Shown: positions 35,404 through 45,055, numbered from the stretch's first letter. The stretch: DNA of 64,000 bases from Thalassospira lucentensis MCCC 1A00383 = DSM 14000 (GCF_000421265.1 NZ_ATWN01000008.1:62001-126000); one strand, 5' to 3'. Notes: a model not told the origin generated them from the letters alone. Translations and numbers: made by a program.

Positions 35404-35970
35404 ATGCCCAACTTCAAGAATTCCCTTATGCGTCGCGTTAGCGTTTCAACCTTTATTCTTGGCGCGCTTGTCGGTCTTCAGTCACCTGCCTTTGCGGGTG
35501 CGGGTCATAGTGGCGGTCATAATGACGGTGCATCGGAAATCGGGGCACCCGGCGAGATATCCGATGTGCGGCGCACCATCAGAATCACGATGGAAGACAA
35601 TTTCTACGACAAGGAAAAAATCATTGTCCGGGGCGGTGAAACCGTTCGCTTCGTTATCGAGAACAAGGGCGAATTTGTTCACGAATTCAACATTGGAACT
35701 GCAGCCATGCATGCAGGTCATCAGGAAGAAATGATGATGATGATGGAACATGGAGCGCTTGAGGCCGACAAGATCAACATGGACATGATGGAAATGGACA
35801 TGGGGAATGGAATGACCATGAAGCATGACGACCCCAACAGCGTTTTGCTGGAACCGGGCAAGTCGGCTGAGGTGATCTGGACGTTCCCCAAAGATGCGGA
35901 ACTTGAGTACGCATGCAATGTCCCGGGTCACTATGAAAGCGGCATGGTCGGCAAAGTCCGCCTGCAGTAA
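35404..35970 (+). CDS. Periplasmic cupredoxin (CopI-like)
   Basis: A 188-residue type 1 copper protein. After a signal peptide (to AFAGAG) comes a His-rich stretch, then a cupredoxin domain with the four ligands: His in FVHEFNIG, then Cys, His and Met in YACNVPGHYESGM. An insert rich in Met, His and Glu (HQEEMMMMMEHGALEADKIN) lies between strands and could bind extra Cu. ATG 35404 is preferred over 35398 because of spacing to TAGGAG. CopI-type proteins are found with CopA in copper-tolerant bacteria. Confidence 0.88.
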   Translation: MPNFKNSLMRRVSVSTFILGALVGLQSPAFAGAGHSGGHNDGASEIGAPGEISDVRRTIRITMEDNFYDKEKIIVRGGETVRFVIENKGEFVHEFNIGTAAMHAGHQEEMMMMMEHGALEADKINMDMMEMDMGNGMTMKHDDPNSVLLEPGKSAEVIWTFPKDAELEYACNVPGHYESGMVGKVRLQ

Positions 35971-36048
35971 TCGGTCATCCACCTTCCTGCGCCAGAGGTT
36001 TTTCTCCCTTGGGCCTCTGGCGCACCTGATCTTTTTGGATTTCAAAAA

Positions 36049-37734
36049 ATGAAACAGAAATTTGCCCGCAGTGCCCTTTGGGGTGTGCTGGCCGCTATTG
36101 CTGTGTCTTCGACAGCCAATGCGGCGAATTACGATCTGTCTGTTGATTACGTTACAATTGATACCGGTGAAATGAAAACCACAGGTATCGGATATAATGG
36201 GTCTTCCCCTGGTCCGACCTTGCGTTTGAAGGAAGGCGAAGAGGCTGTCATCAAGGTGACCAACAATCTTGATGAGGCAACGTCCATTCACTGGCACGGA
36301 CTTATTTTGCCCTATCAGATGGACGGGGTGCCGGAAATCAGCTTTCCGGGGATTGCGCCTGGTGAAACATTCACATATCGCATTCCAGTCTCGCAAAGCG
36401 GTACCTACTGGTTCCACAGCCATTCCGGTTTTCAGGAGCCGGACGGGGCGTATGGTTCGATCATTATCGAACCCAAAAAGCGAGAACCGTTCAAGTTCGA
36501 CCGGGAGTATGTGGTTGTCCTGAAAGACAAGCACCCGCATTCCGGCGCACGTATTTTGCGCAACCTCAAAATGATGCCCGATTATTATAATCGCAACCAA
36601 CGCACCCTTGGCGATTTCATCAGTGATGTCTCTGAAAATGGCTTCGGTGCGACGTTGTCGGAACGTGGTGACTGGGGCAGCATGCGCATGATGCCGACCG
36701 ACATCGAAGATGTTCAGGGATTTGTCGGTCTGATCAACGGAAAGTCACCAGAGCAGAACTGGACAGGCCTGTTTAAGGCCAATGAACGTGTGCGCCTGCG
36801 CTTCATCAATGCATCTGCCATGACTTACTTCGACGTCCGTATTCCGGGACTTGAAATGACTGTTGTGCAGGCCGACGGCAACAACGTTCAACCGGTCAAG
36901 GTTGATGAATTCCGCATTTCGGTTGCAGAAACCTACGATGTGATTGTTCAGCCGACCGCAGATAAACCTTACGCAATCATGGCGGAATCGATGGGGCGCT
37001 CGGGTTATGCATTCGGGTCGCTGTCGCCGCAAGAAGGGCTGAAAGCTGAAATGCCAGCCAGACGCATGGACGCTCCGTTGTTGACAATGGCTGATATGGG
37101 GATGGATCACGGGAACATGCCCGGGATGGACCATTCCTCAATGAGCAGTGGTAACGAGAACAGCATGGCTGGAATGGACCATTCGAATATGGCCGGGATG
37201 GATCACTCTCAGATGGCGATGTCCAAAGATGATCCTTTCTATGCCGCTGGCAGTGGTTTGACACCAAAAGCAGCGAATGGCGGCAAGTTCTTATCTTATG
37301 CCGACTTGAAGGCACAGAAGCCCTTGTATCCGGAGCGGCCGGCAACGCGTGAAATTGAACTGCGTCTTACGGGAAACATGGAGCGCTATACTTGGTCAAT
37401 CAATGGCGTCAAATACGAAGATGCAGAACCTATCCGCTTGAAATATGGCGAACGGGTACGGTTCAAGTTCGTCAATGAGACCATGATGTCACACCCGATG
37501 CATTTGCACGGGATGTGGTCAATCCTCGATACCGGTAACGGTAAATGGGATCCGGTAAAGCACACCATCAATATCAATCCAGGCATGACTGTTTATTCGG
37601 AAACCGAAGTTGATGAACCAGGGCAATGGGCGTTCCATTGTCATTTGAGCTATCACATGGCTTCTGGAATGTTCCGCAAAGTGATTGTTGAGGGCGGTCC
37701 AGCCGTCGCAGCACTTGAGAATGGAGTTCAATAA
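36049..37734 (+). CDS. copA: Multicopper oxidase CopA (periplasmic copper resistance)
   Basis: A 561-residue laccase-type oxidase that oxidises Cu(I) to less toxic Cu(II). The four Cu-binding motifs are intact: SIHWHGLILP (near 80), YWFHSHSGFQ (near 120), MSHPMHLHGMW (near 480) and HCHLSYHMASGM (near 529), which together supply type 1 and the trinuclear site. A Met/His-rich loop (GMDHGNMPGMDHSSM and repeats, near 350-390) is the Cu(I)-binding segment of CopA/PcoA proteins. The signal peptide is Sec-like here (ANAANYD) without a clear twin arginine, unusual because many CopA proteins use Tat. copB follows after 2 bp. Confidence 0.95.
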   Translation: MKQKFARSALWGVLAAIAVSSTANAANYDLSVDYVTIDTGEMKTTGIGYNGSSPGPTLRLKEGEEAVIKVTNNLDEATSIHWHGLILPYQMDGVPEISFPGIAPGETFTYRIPVSQSGTYWFHSHSGFQEPDGAYGSIIIEPKKREPFKFDREYVVVLKDKHPHSGARILRNLKMMPDYYNRNQRTLGDFISDVSENGFGATLSERGDWGSMRMMPTDIEDVQGFVGLINGKSPEQNWTGLFKANERVRLRFINASAMTYFDVRIPGLEMTVVQADGNNVQPVKVDEFRISVAETYDVIVQPTADKPYAIMAESMGRSGYAFGSLSPQEGLKAEMPARRMDAPLLTMADMGMDHGNMPGMDHSSMSSGNENSMAGMDHSNMAGMDHSQMAMSKDDPFYAAGSGLTPKAANGGKFLSYADLKAQKPLYPERPATREIELRLTGNMERYTWSINGVKYEDAEPIRLKYGERVRFKFVNETMMSHPMHLHGMWSILDTGNGKWDPVKHTININPGMTVYSETEVDEPGQWAFHCHLSYHMASGMFRKVIVEGGPAVAALENGVQ

Positions 37735-37736
37735 CA

Positions 37737-38459
37737 ATGAAAACCCTAACTTTGGCCGCGATTGGTGGTGGTGTTCTTGCCACGATCCTGTCCTTCTCGT
37801 TCACTGCCAAAGCAGACAATCACATCTTCTATGGCATTCAAATGGAGCAGTTTGAATACCGATCAGGTGATGAAGACGAAAATCTCTTTGTTTGGGATGG
37901 TGACGCATTTGTAGGAACCGATGAGTTGAAGCTGCGCTGGCAAGGCGAAGGCGAGCGTGATCTCAAAAACGACCTTTACGAAAACTTCGAGAACAGGCTG
38001 GTCCTGCAAACACCAATCAGTGACTTCTTTGATGCCAAGGCCGGTATTCGTCTGGATACGCCAAGCACAACAGATCGTTGGTATGGAACGGTTGGTATCA
38101 TGGGGCTTGCTCCTCAATGGTTTGAAGTCGACGCTGACCTGTTTGTCAGCGAAACCGGAGACGGTAGTGCGCGACTTGATGTTGAGTACGAAGGCTTGTT
38201 GACCAATCGTTTAATCCTCACGCCTTCGCTTGAGCTGAATGCAGCATTCTCTGAGGATCGCGAAATTGAGGTCGGGCGCGGGTTTTCAAGCGCAGAAATC
38301 GGACTGCGGCTTAGCTATGATCTAATCGACCGAGCCGTTGCACCGTACATTGGGGTTGCCTATGAACGCAAACTTGGCAAAACCGCAGACTTTGCAAAAG
38401 ACGACGGCGAGGATTACGAAGCAACTTACCTCGTGACCGGTCTCCGCCTTCTTTTCTAA
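37737..38459 (+). CDS. copB: Outer-membrane copper resistance protein CopB
   Basis: A 240-residue beta-barrel protein with a signal peptide (to about AKADN). Typical CopB features are IFYGIQMEQFEYR, WDGDAFVGTDELKLRWQGEG and the C-terminal YLVTGLRLLF, ending in Phe as outer-membrane barrels do. The Met/His-rich N-terminal extension seen in Pseudomonas CopB is missing, so this is the short form. It sits 2 bp after copA and is followed by a strong terminator. Confidence 0.92.
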   Translation: MKTLTLAAIGGGVLATILSFSFTAKADNHIFYGIQMEQFEYRSGDEDENLFVWDGDAFVGTDELKLRWQGEGERDLKNDLYENFENRLVLQTPISDFFDAKAGIRLDTPSTTDRWYGTVGIMGLAPQWFEVDADLFVSETGDGSARLDVEYEGLLTNRLILTPSLELNAAFSEDREIEVGRGFSSAEIGLRLSYDLIDRAVAPYIGVAYERKLGKTADFAKDDGEDYEATYLVTGLRLLF

Positions 38460-38468
38460 GCTTCATAT

Positions 38469-38500
38469 GACAGGGAGGATTTTCCTCCCTGTCTGTTTTT
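38469..38500 (+). terminator. Rho-independent terminator after copB
   Basis: Perfect 11-bp stem GACAGGGAGGA / TCCTCCCTGTC, loop TTT, then TGTTTTTA. It closes the cupredoxin-copA-copB unit. Confidence 0.88.
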
Positions 38501-38529
38501 ATCGAACCTTTTGAAGGAACCTGACACAG

Positions 38530-39729
38530 ATGATGGAAATCGTCCACGATATGGGGCACCGTTTAACGCACTACATATCAAGCGATGCACACTGGTGGGT
38601 TCATTTTGTCTTCCATTTGGTTGTGTTTGGGGTTCCGGTTGCACTTATTATTATTCTCAGTGCAACGGGATACAGGCTTTTAAAACGCCGCAAATCTGTT
38701 CTTGCGTGGCAGGCTCAAAAATCCTTCTCAAAGAACGGAACACCGCTCCTGCAGTACATATTCAGAGCATCATGGAAACGACAGCTAAAACTGGGCCTGC
38801 TGGCAATAACGTCACTACCGGCACTTTACATGAGTCTCGAACTACCGAAGCTAATCATCAACAACGCCATAGAGTCCGGACACTTCCCAATCATGTATAT
38901 GGGTATAGAACTGTCACAGACGCAGACGTTGCTTGCACTATGCATGCTGTTCCTCTTGGCAATTGGCTTACATGGTGGATTGAAATACCAGGTCAATTTG
39001 CAATCCGGTGCGTTGGCAGAACACATGTCACGCCGCCTGCGGCTCGACATCTCAAAATTCAGCTTTCGAAAGCCGTCCCCCAGAGGCGGGGAATTAATTC
39101 CGGTTATTGTTCAGGAGGTAGAGCCCGTAGCTGGGTATGCATCGGAGTCCATTGTATTACCTTTGTTACAAGGTGGCACGTTCCTGACTATTCTGGCTTT
39201 CATGCTCGTGCAAGATTTGGTCTTGGGCATCGCCGCAACAGCACTGTTGCCGCTTCAGATTTTTGTCATTCCCAGATTTCAAAAGAAAATTAATGCTTTG
39301 TCTCGAACGCGGCTGAAAGAAGTCAGGGTTCTCGGGGAGAAGATCGGGAATATCTCAAACGACCACCAGCCAAGTGCTCGGGATATTTACGGGTCGTACA
39401 AACGACTTCACGATCTTCGTCTTTCTATCCACAAAAACAAGTTCGCCATGAAGTCTTTAAACAACTTTATATCTCAGATGACGCCGTTCTTCTTTTACAC
39501 AATAGGGGGGTATCTGGTGATAAAGGGCGACCTCACGCTCGGAGCACTAATCGCAGTATTAACTGCATACAAAGACATGGGCGCTCCGCTCAAAGAGCTC
39601 TTTCGTTACTATCAGGCGCAAGCCGATGCTCATGTCAGATACTCCGAAATCAAACCTTACATCTCCAAGGAAATCGAGATTACGGACAATCAGTTTGCAG
39701 ATGTAACGGTTCTATCTGAAGCAGGGTAA
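38530..39729 (+). CDS. ABC-exporter transmembrane domain protein lacking an ATPase domain
   Basis: A 399-residue protein resembling the transmembrane half of a type IV (MsbA-like) ABC exporter: helices near 25-48, 95-115, 137-157, 215-260 and 315-355, with the coupling-type stretch PRFQKKINALSRTRLKEVRV and the end GALIAVLTAYKDMGAPLKEL. The nucleotide-binding domain (Walker A, LSGGQ) that normally follows is absent, and the 88 bp after the stop cannot encode one. A separate ATPase is not seen in the window. It could be a remnant or an NBD-less membrane protein with another job. Confidence 0.78.
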   Translation: MMEIVHDMGHRLTHYISSDAHWWVHFVFHLVVFGVPVALIIILSATGYRLLKRRKSVLAWQAQKSFSKNGTPLLQYIFRASWKRQLKLGLLAITSLPALYMSLELPKLIINNAIESGHFPIMYMGIELSQTQTLLALCMLFLLAIGLHGGLKYQVNLQSGALAEHMSRRLRLDISKFSFRKPSPRGGELIPVIVQEVEPVAGYASESIVLPLLQGGTFLTILAFMLVQDLVLGIAATALLPLQIFVIPRFQKKINALSRTRLKEVRVLGEKIGNISNDHQPSARDIYGSYKRLHDLRLSIHKNKFAMKSLNNFISQMTPFFFYTIGGYLVIKGDLTLGALIAVLTAYKDMGAPLKELFRYYQAQADAHVRYSEIKPYISKEIEITDNQFADVTVLSEAG

Positions 39730-39817
39730 AAAAAACTTACCCATAGTTGAGGTAGGTCAACGTAACTCGATATTCAGGGGCATATGTGTTACCTTCTGCC
39801 CAGAGGGAATTTGATCA

Positions 39818-40135
39818 ATGAATGCACAGCAAGCACTTATACGCGCCGTACTGATCCTGCTCGTCGGGATAAGCGCTATAATGCTTGCTCCCCATATCGC
39901 AGTCGCGTCGACTGGCTCTTTTCCTGCGCATTCTGCAGAAATCAGTGGTTTTGACGTTGAACACCAGCATGACCTGACTTCGTGCTGCTCTCAGGTTTCT
40001 TGTCACTCCACATCAGCGGTCCTTACCGAGATTATCCTACCGGTTTCCGAGTTTTCACCTGTGCAGAACGGGATAGAAGAAGTGTCCCTTCAGCCGGTAT
40101 CTCGGTCATGGATTTTCCAGCCTCCCATATTCTGA
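39818..40135 (+). CDS. Secreted Cys-rich protein, 105 aa
   Basis: Signal peptide (VLILLVGISAIMLAPHIAVA) and a mature chain with HQHDLTSCCSQVSCHST, a CC...C cluster with His, suitable for soft-metal binding. GAGGGAA precedes the ATG. Same general style as the proteins at 34197 and 34929. Family not recognised. Confidence 0.6.
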   Translation: MNAQQALIRAVLILLVGISAIMLAPHIAVASTGSFPAHSAEISGFDVEHQHDLTSCCSQVSCHSTSAVLTEIILPVSEFSPVQNGIEEVSLQPVSRSWIFQPPIF

Positions 40136-40261
40136 TCCTCCCAAACAAATAGCGAATAACTGTTCTGGTTTCTGCACCTGCCGATGGCATGCGTACAGAT
40201 CGAGCGTAGGTGTTCTGCACCATGCTGTTTTCAGACGGAACAGTCATACCTAAAGGTATTT

Positions 40262-40615
40262 ATGGGATGGCAAAGAGAAATGGAAAATATTCTCAGTTGG
40301 TTGCTTTGGGGAGCCTTCATCATATTGATGATGCGCTTTGGTTGCGGTGCTCACATGTTTGGCCACAAAAAGCATAACCACAATAAGAAACAAGCGGACG
40401 GGCATGCTGAGGCGATCCGATGGGAGCACCCTCATTCCGCCGTTGACCCGGTTTGTCATAAAACTGTCGATCCGCGCATCGCCAAAACAACCATTCATGG
40501 TGGCGAAGTATTCTACTTCTGTTCAGACACCTGTCGTTCGAAATTTGAAGTGTCGCCAGATACCTCTGTCGATAGCAGCGCAATTAACCGACAAACTCAC
40601 GTATCGCCAAGCTAG
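40262..40615 (+). CDS. YHS-domain membrane protein
   Basis: A 117-residue protein: one N-terminal helix (ILSWLLWGAFIILMM), a His/Lys linker (GHKKHNHNKKQADGHAE) and a YHS domain (VDPVCHKTVDP then FYFCSDTCRSKFEVSP). YHS domains bind heavy metals, and the same domain is present in the P-type ATPase at 42562. The start is ATG 40262 (AAAGG upstream); ATG 40280 is an alternative. Confidence 0.78.
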   Translation: MGWQREMENILSWLLWGAFIILMMRFGCGAHMFGHKKHNHNKKQADGHAEAIRWEHPHSAVDPVCHKTVDPRIAKTTIHGGEVFYFCSDTCRSKFEVSPDTSVDSSAINRQTHVSPS

Positions 40616-40724
40616 TTCAGCGAAATCATAGGCCGCACCAACCTGACCAAGGTTAACTAGTCCACTTGGTCTCACGTGTCTTCGAATATTTGATACATAC
40701 GCATAAAACAAAGGCCCGAAGAAA

Positions 40725-41174
40725 ATGAAAAAAGAAATCAATTGGTCAAAATATTTGGTCATCGGTTTTTTCGCAGTAGGGATCATCGCCATGACCCTGA
40801 ATTCGTTTCTGCCCGGGAAAGATGACATCAAAGATCTTGAACTGACCGATAACGGGATTGCGCTCCCCAGTTTTAGCAAGGAAGCCATGGTAGGAAAGCA
40901 GCTTTTCGATATGAACTGTGTTGCTTGTCACGGACGCAATGCAACCGGTACGGAACAAGGCCCGCCGCTGATACACAGGATCTACAATCCGGGACATCAT
41001 TCAGATCGCGCATTCTATCTAGCTGTTCAAAACGGGGCGAAACAACATCACTGGCCCTTCGGCGATATGCCAGCCCAACCTCAGGTAAGTTCGGAACAGG
41101 TATCGCGGATCATTCGTTATGTACGTGAGCTGCAGGAAGCAAACGGCATCATGTACCAACAACATCAAATGTGA
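40725..41174 (+). CDS. Anchored c-type cytochrome
   Basis: A 149-residue cytochrome with an N-terminal membrane anchor (about 9-29) and haem motif MNCVACHGRNATGTEQGPPL, with a likely axial Met in FGDMPAQPQVSS. Different from the cytochrome at 31753. It may take electrons from the multicopper oxidase reaction or feed the respiratory chain; partner unknown. Confidence 0.85.
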   Translation: MKKEINWSKYLVIGFFAVGIIAMTLNSFLPGKDDIKDLELTDNGIALPSFSKEAMVGKQLFDMNCVACHGRNATGTEQGPPLIHRIYNPGHHSDRAFYLAVQNGAKQHHWPFGDMPAQPQVSSEQVSRIIRYVRELQEANGIMYQQHQM

Positions 41175-41181
41175 GGCAGAG

Positions 41182-42519
41182 ATGGATCATCAGTCAGAAT
41201 ACAAGAAAAATAGCATTTCGCTCGTTGGCGCCATATCCATGGGCACCGGTGTTATGATCGGGGCAGGAATTTTTGCTTTAACGGGACAAATTGCCGAACT
41301 TGCAGGAAAGTGGTTCCCGTTGTCGTTCCTGTTTGGCGCACTTGTCACTGCTTTTAGCGCATATACATATATAAAGATGTCAAATGCTTTCCCGTCCGCG
41401 GGTGGGATCGGAATGATCCTTCAAAAAGCGTACGGGTCAGGAGCCATAGCAGGTGGCGCAGCATTGCTGATGGCCTTTTCGATGGTTATCAACGAGAGTT
41501 TGGTGGCAAGAACATTCGGAACCTATGTCTTGCGCGCATTTGACTTGACAGAGTTTGAAGTTCTTATACCGGTATTGGGTGTCTGCCTGATCATTTTTGC
41601 GTACGCTGTCAACAGAGCTGGGAACAAATCGGTTGGTGTGTTTTCAATGGTCATGGCCGCATTGAAGATCGGTGGAATTGCGTCGTTCGCGATTGCAGCT
41701 CTGTGGGCTGGCGGATATTCATTCGAACCCTCATCAACCGACAGCGCGAGCTTTCCATTAGCCGGTTTTGTTGCATCAATTGCTCTTTCAATTCTAGCCT
41801 TCAAAGGGTTCACTACGATCACAAACAGCGGTGCTGAAATCGTGAACCCACACAAGAATGTTGGCCGTGCGATCACGTTCTCAATCCTGATTTGTGTTGT
41901 CGTATATATTCTCGTGGCGCTCGCTGTTGGCTCAAGCCTTGGCTTGGATGAACTCATAAAAGCCAAAGACTATGCCCTTGCCGAAGCCGCAGCACCTGCA
42001 TTGGGGCCCACCGGATTTTATATGACTGTGCTACTCGCAGTCGTTGCGACGGCCTCCGGTTTGCTTGCAAGCGTGTTTGCTGTCTCAAGAATGCTCGCCA
42101 TGCTGACCGACATGGAGATGATCCCACACAGTCATTTTGGAATGTCAGGTTCAATTAAAGACCACACGCTTGTTTACACGGTTGTCGTGGCAGCGCTGTT
42201 GACAATCTTTTTTGATTTAAGCCGGATCGCTTCACTTGGAGTGTTTTTCTATCTCGTCATGGATGTGCTCATCCACTGGGGATGCTTTAAGTATCTACGG
42301 CAGGAAATAGGTGCACGCGGCTTTGTTATGCTTACAGCGATTGTCTTTGACATCATCGTATTGCTCGTTTTCGCCGGCATGAAATTGCAAAGCGACCCAT
42401 CCATTGTTCTCATTGCAACCTTGATGATTGTTTCTGTGTTCATTTTTGAACGTTGGTTCCTGTCAAATTGGATAAACCAGTCGGCCAAGGCGCACAGTCA
42501 CGATCACTCAGGACATTGA
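41182..42519 (+). CDS. APC-family amino acid permease
   Basis: A 445-residue transporter with about 12 membrane helices. The N-terminal MGTGVMIGAGIFALTGQIAE is the unwound first helix of APC carriers, followed by NAFPSAGGIGMIL and AFKGFTTITNSGAEIVNP. ATG 41182 follows GAGGCAG; the open frame from 41119 overlaps the cytochrome gene. The C terminus is His-rich (KAHSHDHSGH). An amino acid carrier between a cytochrome and a Cu-ATPase is unusual; import of a Cu-binding amino acid is possible, but speculative. Confidence 0.85.
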   Translation: MDHQSEYKKNSISLVGAISMGTGVMIGAGIFALTGQIAELAGKWFPLSFLFGALVTAFSAYTYIKMSNAFPSAGGIGMILQKAYGSGAIAGGAALLMAFSMVINESLVARTFGTYVLRAFDLTEFEVLIPVLGVCLIIFAYAVNRAGNKSVGVFSMVMAALKIGGIASFAIAALWAGGYSFEPSSTDSASFPLAGFVASIALSILAFKGFTTITNSGAEIVNPHKNVGRAITFSILICVVVYILVALAVGSSLGLDELIKAKDYALAEAAAPALGPTGFYMTVLLAVVATASGLLASVFAVSRMLAMLTDMEMIPHSHFGMSGSIKDHTLVYTVVVAALLTIFFDLSRIASLGVFFYLVMDVLIHWGCFKYLRQEIGARGFVMLTAIVFDIIVLLVFAGMKLQSDPSIVLIATLMIVSVFIFERWFLSNWINQSAKAHSHDHSGH

Positions 42520-42561
42520 TAAACCGCAGTGACATTGAGGCATAACAGCAGGAAGCAGACC

Positions 42562-44970
42562 ATGTCTGAGCATCATCATAAGAAGCACCAGCATCATCAT
42601 AAGAAGCACCAGCATCATCATAAGAAGCACCAGCATAATCAACGAACGTCCGATCAAGCAGAACATGCAACCGATCCTGTTTGCGGTATGTCGGTCACTG
42701 TGGATTCCGATACGCCACACTCGCGGTACGGCAGTGAGACATATTATTTCTGTTCCCAAAAATGTAAGGGAAATTTCGATAGCGCTCCTGAAAGTGTATT
42801 GTCCGCAGAAGAAGAGACATCTGCTGCAAACAGCGCTTCGTCATCCGCTTCTCGCCGCTACACCTGCCCGATGCATCCAGAGATCATACGATCCGGACCT
42901 GGTTCCTGTCCGATCTGCGGAATGGCACTGGAACCGATGGATATACCAACAGAAAATGACGAACCAAACCCCGAGATTCAGGATTTCAAAAAGAGATTCT
43001 GGTTAGGCGCAGCTCTTACGGTGCCGCTGATTGTCCTAACGATGGGGCCCTTTGTTGGTTTGGGTTTCATCCGGGAAATGATTGGAGAACGCGTTACTCT
43101 TTGGGTTGAGTTAATTCTTGGAACGCCTGTCGTCCTGTGGTCTGGCTTCCCTTTCATGGTTCGTGGATGGAATTCTGTGGTGAACCGTTCTCTCAACATG
43201 TTCACATTGATCGGGATGGGTGTTAGCGCAGCTTATATATTTAGCGTCGTCGCAGTGATTTCTCCTGACATTTTTCCTGATGGATTCAGAGATGCACAGG
43301 GACATGTCGGTGTGTACTTCGAAGCTGCAGCTGTCATCGTTGTACTTGTGCTTCTTGGCCAACTGTTGGAATTGGGGGCTCGGGAACGAACCGGTTCGGC
43401 AATCAAGGCGTTATTGGGTCTTGCTGCAAAAACAGCCCGCATTATTGAAGATGATGGTTCTGAACGGGAAGTTCCTCTTGAAGATGTGACCGTCGGAATG
43501 AGCTTGAGAGTTCGTCCAGGTGACAAGATACCTGTCGATGGCGTTGTCGTTGAAGGACGATCGTCAGTTGATGAATCCATGATCTCGGGTGAACCCGTTC
43601 CAATTGAAAAGAATCCAGATGATGATGTAACCGGAGCAACAATCAACGGGAATGGCAGCCTGATTATCCAAGCCAAACGGGTTGGCAAAGATACTGTCTT
43701 GAGCCAAATCGTTGATATGGTCTCCAATGCTCAGCGAAGCAAAGCGCCAATCCAAAAGGTTGCAGACACGGTTGCAGGCAAGTTTGTGCCTGCTGTTATC
43801 CTAGTTGCTTTAGTTGCCTTCGTCGCTTGGGCCATCTGGGGACCAGATCCGTCATTGTCATACGGGCTTGTCGCAGCAGTCGCTGTTCTGATCATTGCGT
43901 GTCCTTGCGCTCTTGGTTTGGCAACACCAATGTCAATCATGACCGCTACCGGTCGTGGTGCGCAAATTGGTGTGCTCATTAAAAATGCAGAGGCCCTGGA
44001 GCGATTTGCGAAGGTCGATGTGCTCATCGTCGATAAAACCGGGACTTTGACAGAGGGTAAACCGAAACTAGCAGGTGTAATCGCTCAATCAGACTATCAG
44101 GAGGAGGAAGTTCTTTCTGCCGCTGCGGCGCTCGAAAAAGGATCCGAACATCCATTGGCTGACGCCATTGTTAGTGCTGCTCAGGAGCGCGGCTTGTCCC
44201 TTGATAAGGCAGAGGACTTTGAAGCTGTAACCGGTCAGGGCGTCACCGGAAAGGTGGATGGCAAGTCGGTTGCCCTAGGTAATAGTAAACTCCTTCAGAC
44301 TCTCAATATCGATCATTCTGCTGTTGATAAAACAGCAAATGATCGGCGAGATATGGGGGAGACGGTAATGCATGTCGTTATTGATGGAAGAATTGCCGGG
44401 CTCATTTCCGTAGCCGATCCGATCAAGGACACGACATTGGAGGCTTTAAAGGCGCTCAAGAAGCAAGGCTTCAGAATCGTCATGGCAACCGGTGACAACC
44501 AACGAACAGCAAAATCCGTTGGCAATAAACTTTCCATTGACGAGATTCGGGCCGATGTCTCCCCAGAAGACAAAGCCAATTTAATTATGGAACTCAAGGC
44601 TGAAGGCCATCAGGTAGCCATGGCAGGTGACGGCGTCAACGACGCCCCTGCTCTTGCTCAGGCTGATGTCGGAATTGCGATGGGTACGGGCGCTGATGTT
44701 GCAATTGAAAGTGCTGGTTTCACCCTCGTCAAAGGTGACTTGAGCGGGATTGTTAGAGCCCGAGAACTCTCGGAAGCAACGATGCGCAATATCCGGCAAA
44801 ACCTCTTCTTTGCGATGGTCTATAACGCAGCCGGTGTGCCTGTTGCTGCGGGTCTGCTCTATCCGTTCTTTGGCATTCTCATCTCACCAATGTTTGCAGC
44901 TGCAGCCATGAGCTTATCCTCGGTATCAGTCATTGCGAATGCACTGAGGTTACGTCGAGCAAGTTACTAG
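42562..44970 (+). CDS. Cu(I)-exporting P1B-type ATPase with His-rich and YHS N terminus
   Basis: An 802-residue copper pump. The order is a His-rich repeat (HHHKKHQ x3, residues 4-24), a YHS domain (DPVCGMSV ... [12 protein letters not shown], 33-75), a heavy-metal-binding segment ([20 protein letters not shown], near 105), then the ATPase core: CPC in [13 protein letters not shown] (near 446), DKTGTLTEG (phosphorylated Asp, near 490), SEHPLADAI and [20 protein letters not shown] (near 690). CPC rather than CPH, and [15 protein letters not shown] at the end, point to the Cu(I)/Ag(I) class. No GMxCxxC HMA domain is present. The start follows AGGAAG. Confidence 0.93.
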   Translation: MSEHHHKKHQHHHKKHQHHHKKHQHNQRTSDQAEHATDPVCGMSVTVDSDTPHSRYGSETYYFCSQKCKGNFDSAPESVLSAEEETSAANSASSSASRRYTCPMHPEIIRSGPGSCPICGMALEPMDIPTENDEPNPEIQDFKKRFWLGAALTVPLIVLTMGPFVGLGFIREMIGERVTLWVELILGTPVVLWSGFPFMVRGWNSVVNRSLNMFTLIGMGVSAAYIFSVVAVISPDIFPDGFRDAQGHVGVYFEAAAVIVVLVLLGQLLELGARERTGSAIKALLGLAAKTARIIEDDGSEREVPLEDVTVGMSLRVRPGDKIPVDGVVVEGRSSVDESMISGEPVPIEKNPDDDVTGATINGNGSLIIQAKRVGKDTVLSQIVDMVSNAQRSKAPIQKVADTVAGKFVPAVILVALVAFVAWAIWGPDPSLSYGLVAAVAVLIIACPCALGLATPMSIMTATGRGAQIGVLIKNAEALERFAKVDVLIVDKTGTLTEGKPKLAGVIAQSDYQEEEVLSAAAALEKGSEHPLADAIVSAAQERGLSLDKAEDFEAVTGQGVTGKVDGKSVALGNSKLLQTLNIDHSAVDKTANDRRDMGETVMHVVIDGRIAGLISVADPIKDTTLEALKALKKQGFRIVMATGDNQRTAKSVGNKLSIDEIRADVSPEDKANLIMELKAEGHQVAMAGDGVNDAPALAQADVGIAMGTGADVAIESAGFTLVKGDLSGIVRARELSEATMRNIRQNLFFAMVYNAAGVPVAAGLLYPFFGILISPMFAAAAMSLSSVSVIANALRLRRASY
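42571..42633 (+). repeat. Three tandem 21-bp units encoding HHHKKHQ
   Basis: Three perfect copies of a 21-bp unit beginning CATCATCATAAGAAGCACCA, in frame at the N terminus of the copper ATPase. Each gives HHHKKHQ. Copy number may vary by slippage and would change the length of the metal-binding tail without breaking the frame. Confidence 0.95.
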
Positions 44971-44990
44971 CATCCCAATATTGACTGATT

Positions 44991-45055
44991 GGGCGAGGGG
45001 TAAACCAGACAAGGCTGACTTTAATACAGGACAGTTCGCCCCTCGCCCATTTTAA
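44991..45055 (+). terminator. Long-loop inverted repeat after the Cu-ATPase gene
   Basis: GGGCGAGGGG (44991-45000) pairs perfectly with CCCCTCGCCC (45039-45048) across a 38-base loop and is followed by ATTTTAAAT. It is probably the operon terminator, though the loop is long and the T tract short. Confidence 0.5.

Noticed and set aside
35482-36600. 372-codon minus-strand ORF across the cupredoxin and copA genes
   Set aside because: It lies opposite two genes with complete copper-site motifs; its HHHHH stretch is simply the complement of Met codons.
38511-39293. 260-codon plus-strand ORF in another frame of the ABC-like gene
   Set aside because: The frame 38530-39729 gives continuous membrane helices typical of ABC exporters; this one does not.
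44991-45048. Inverted repeat as the terminal repeat of the element
   Set aside because: It is 276 bp or more inside the right boundary and has no partner at the left end; a terminator role is more likely.
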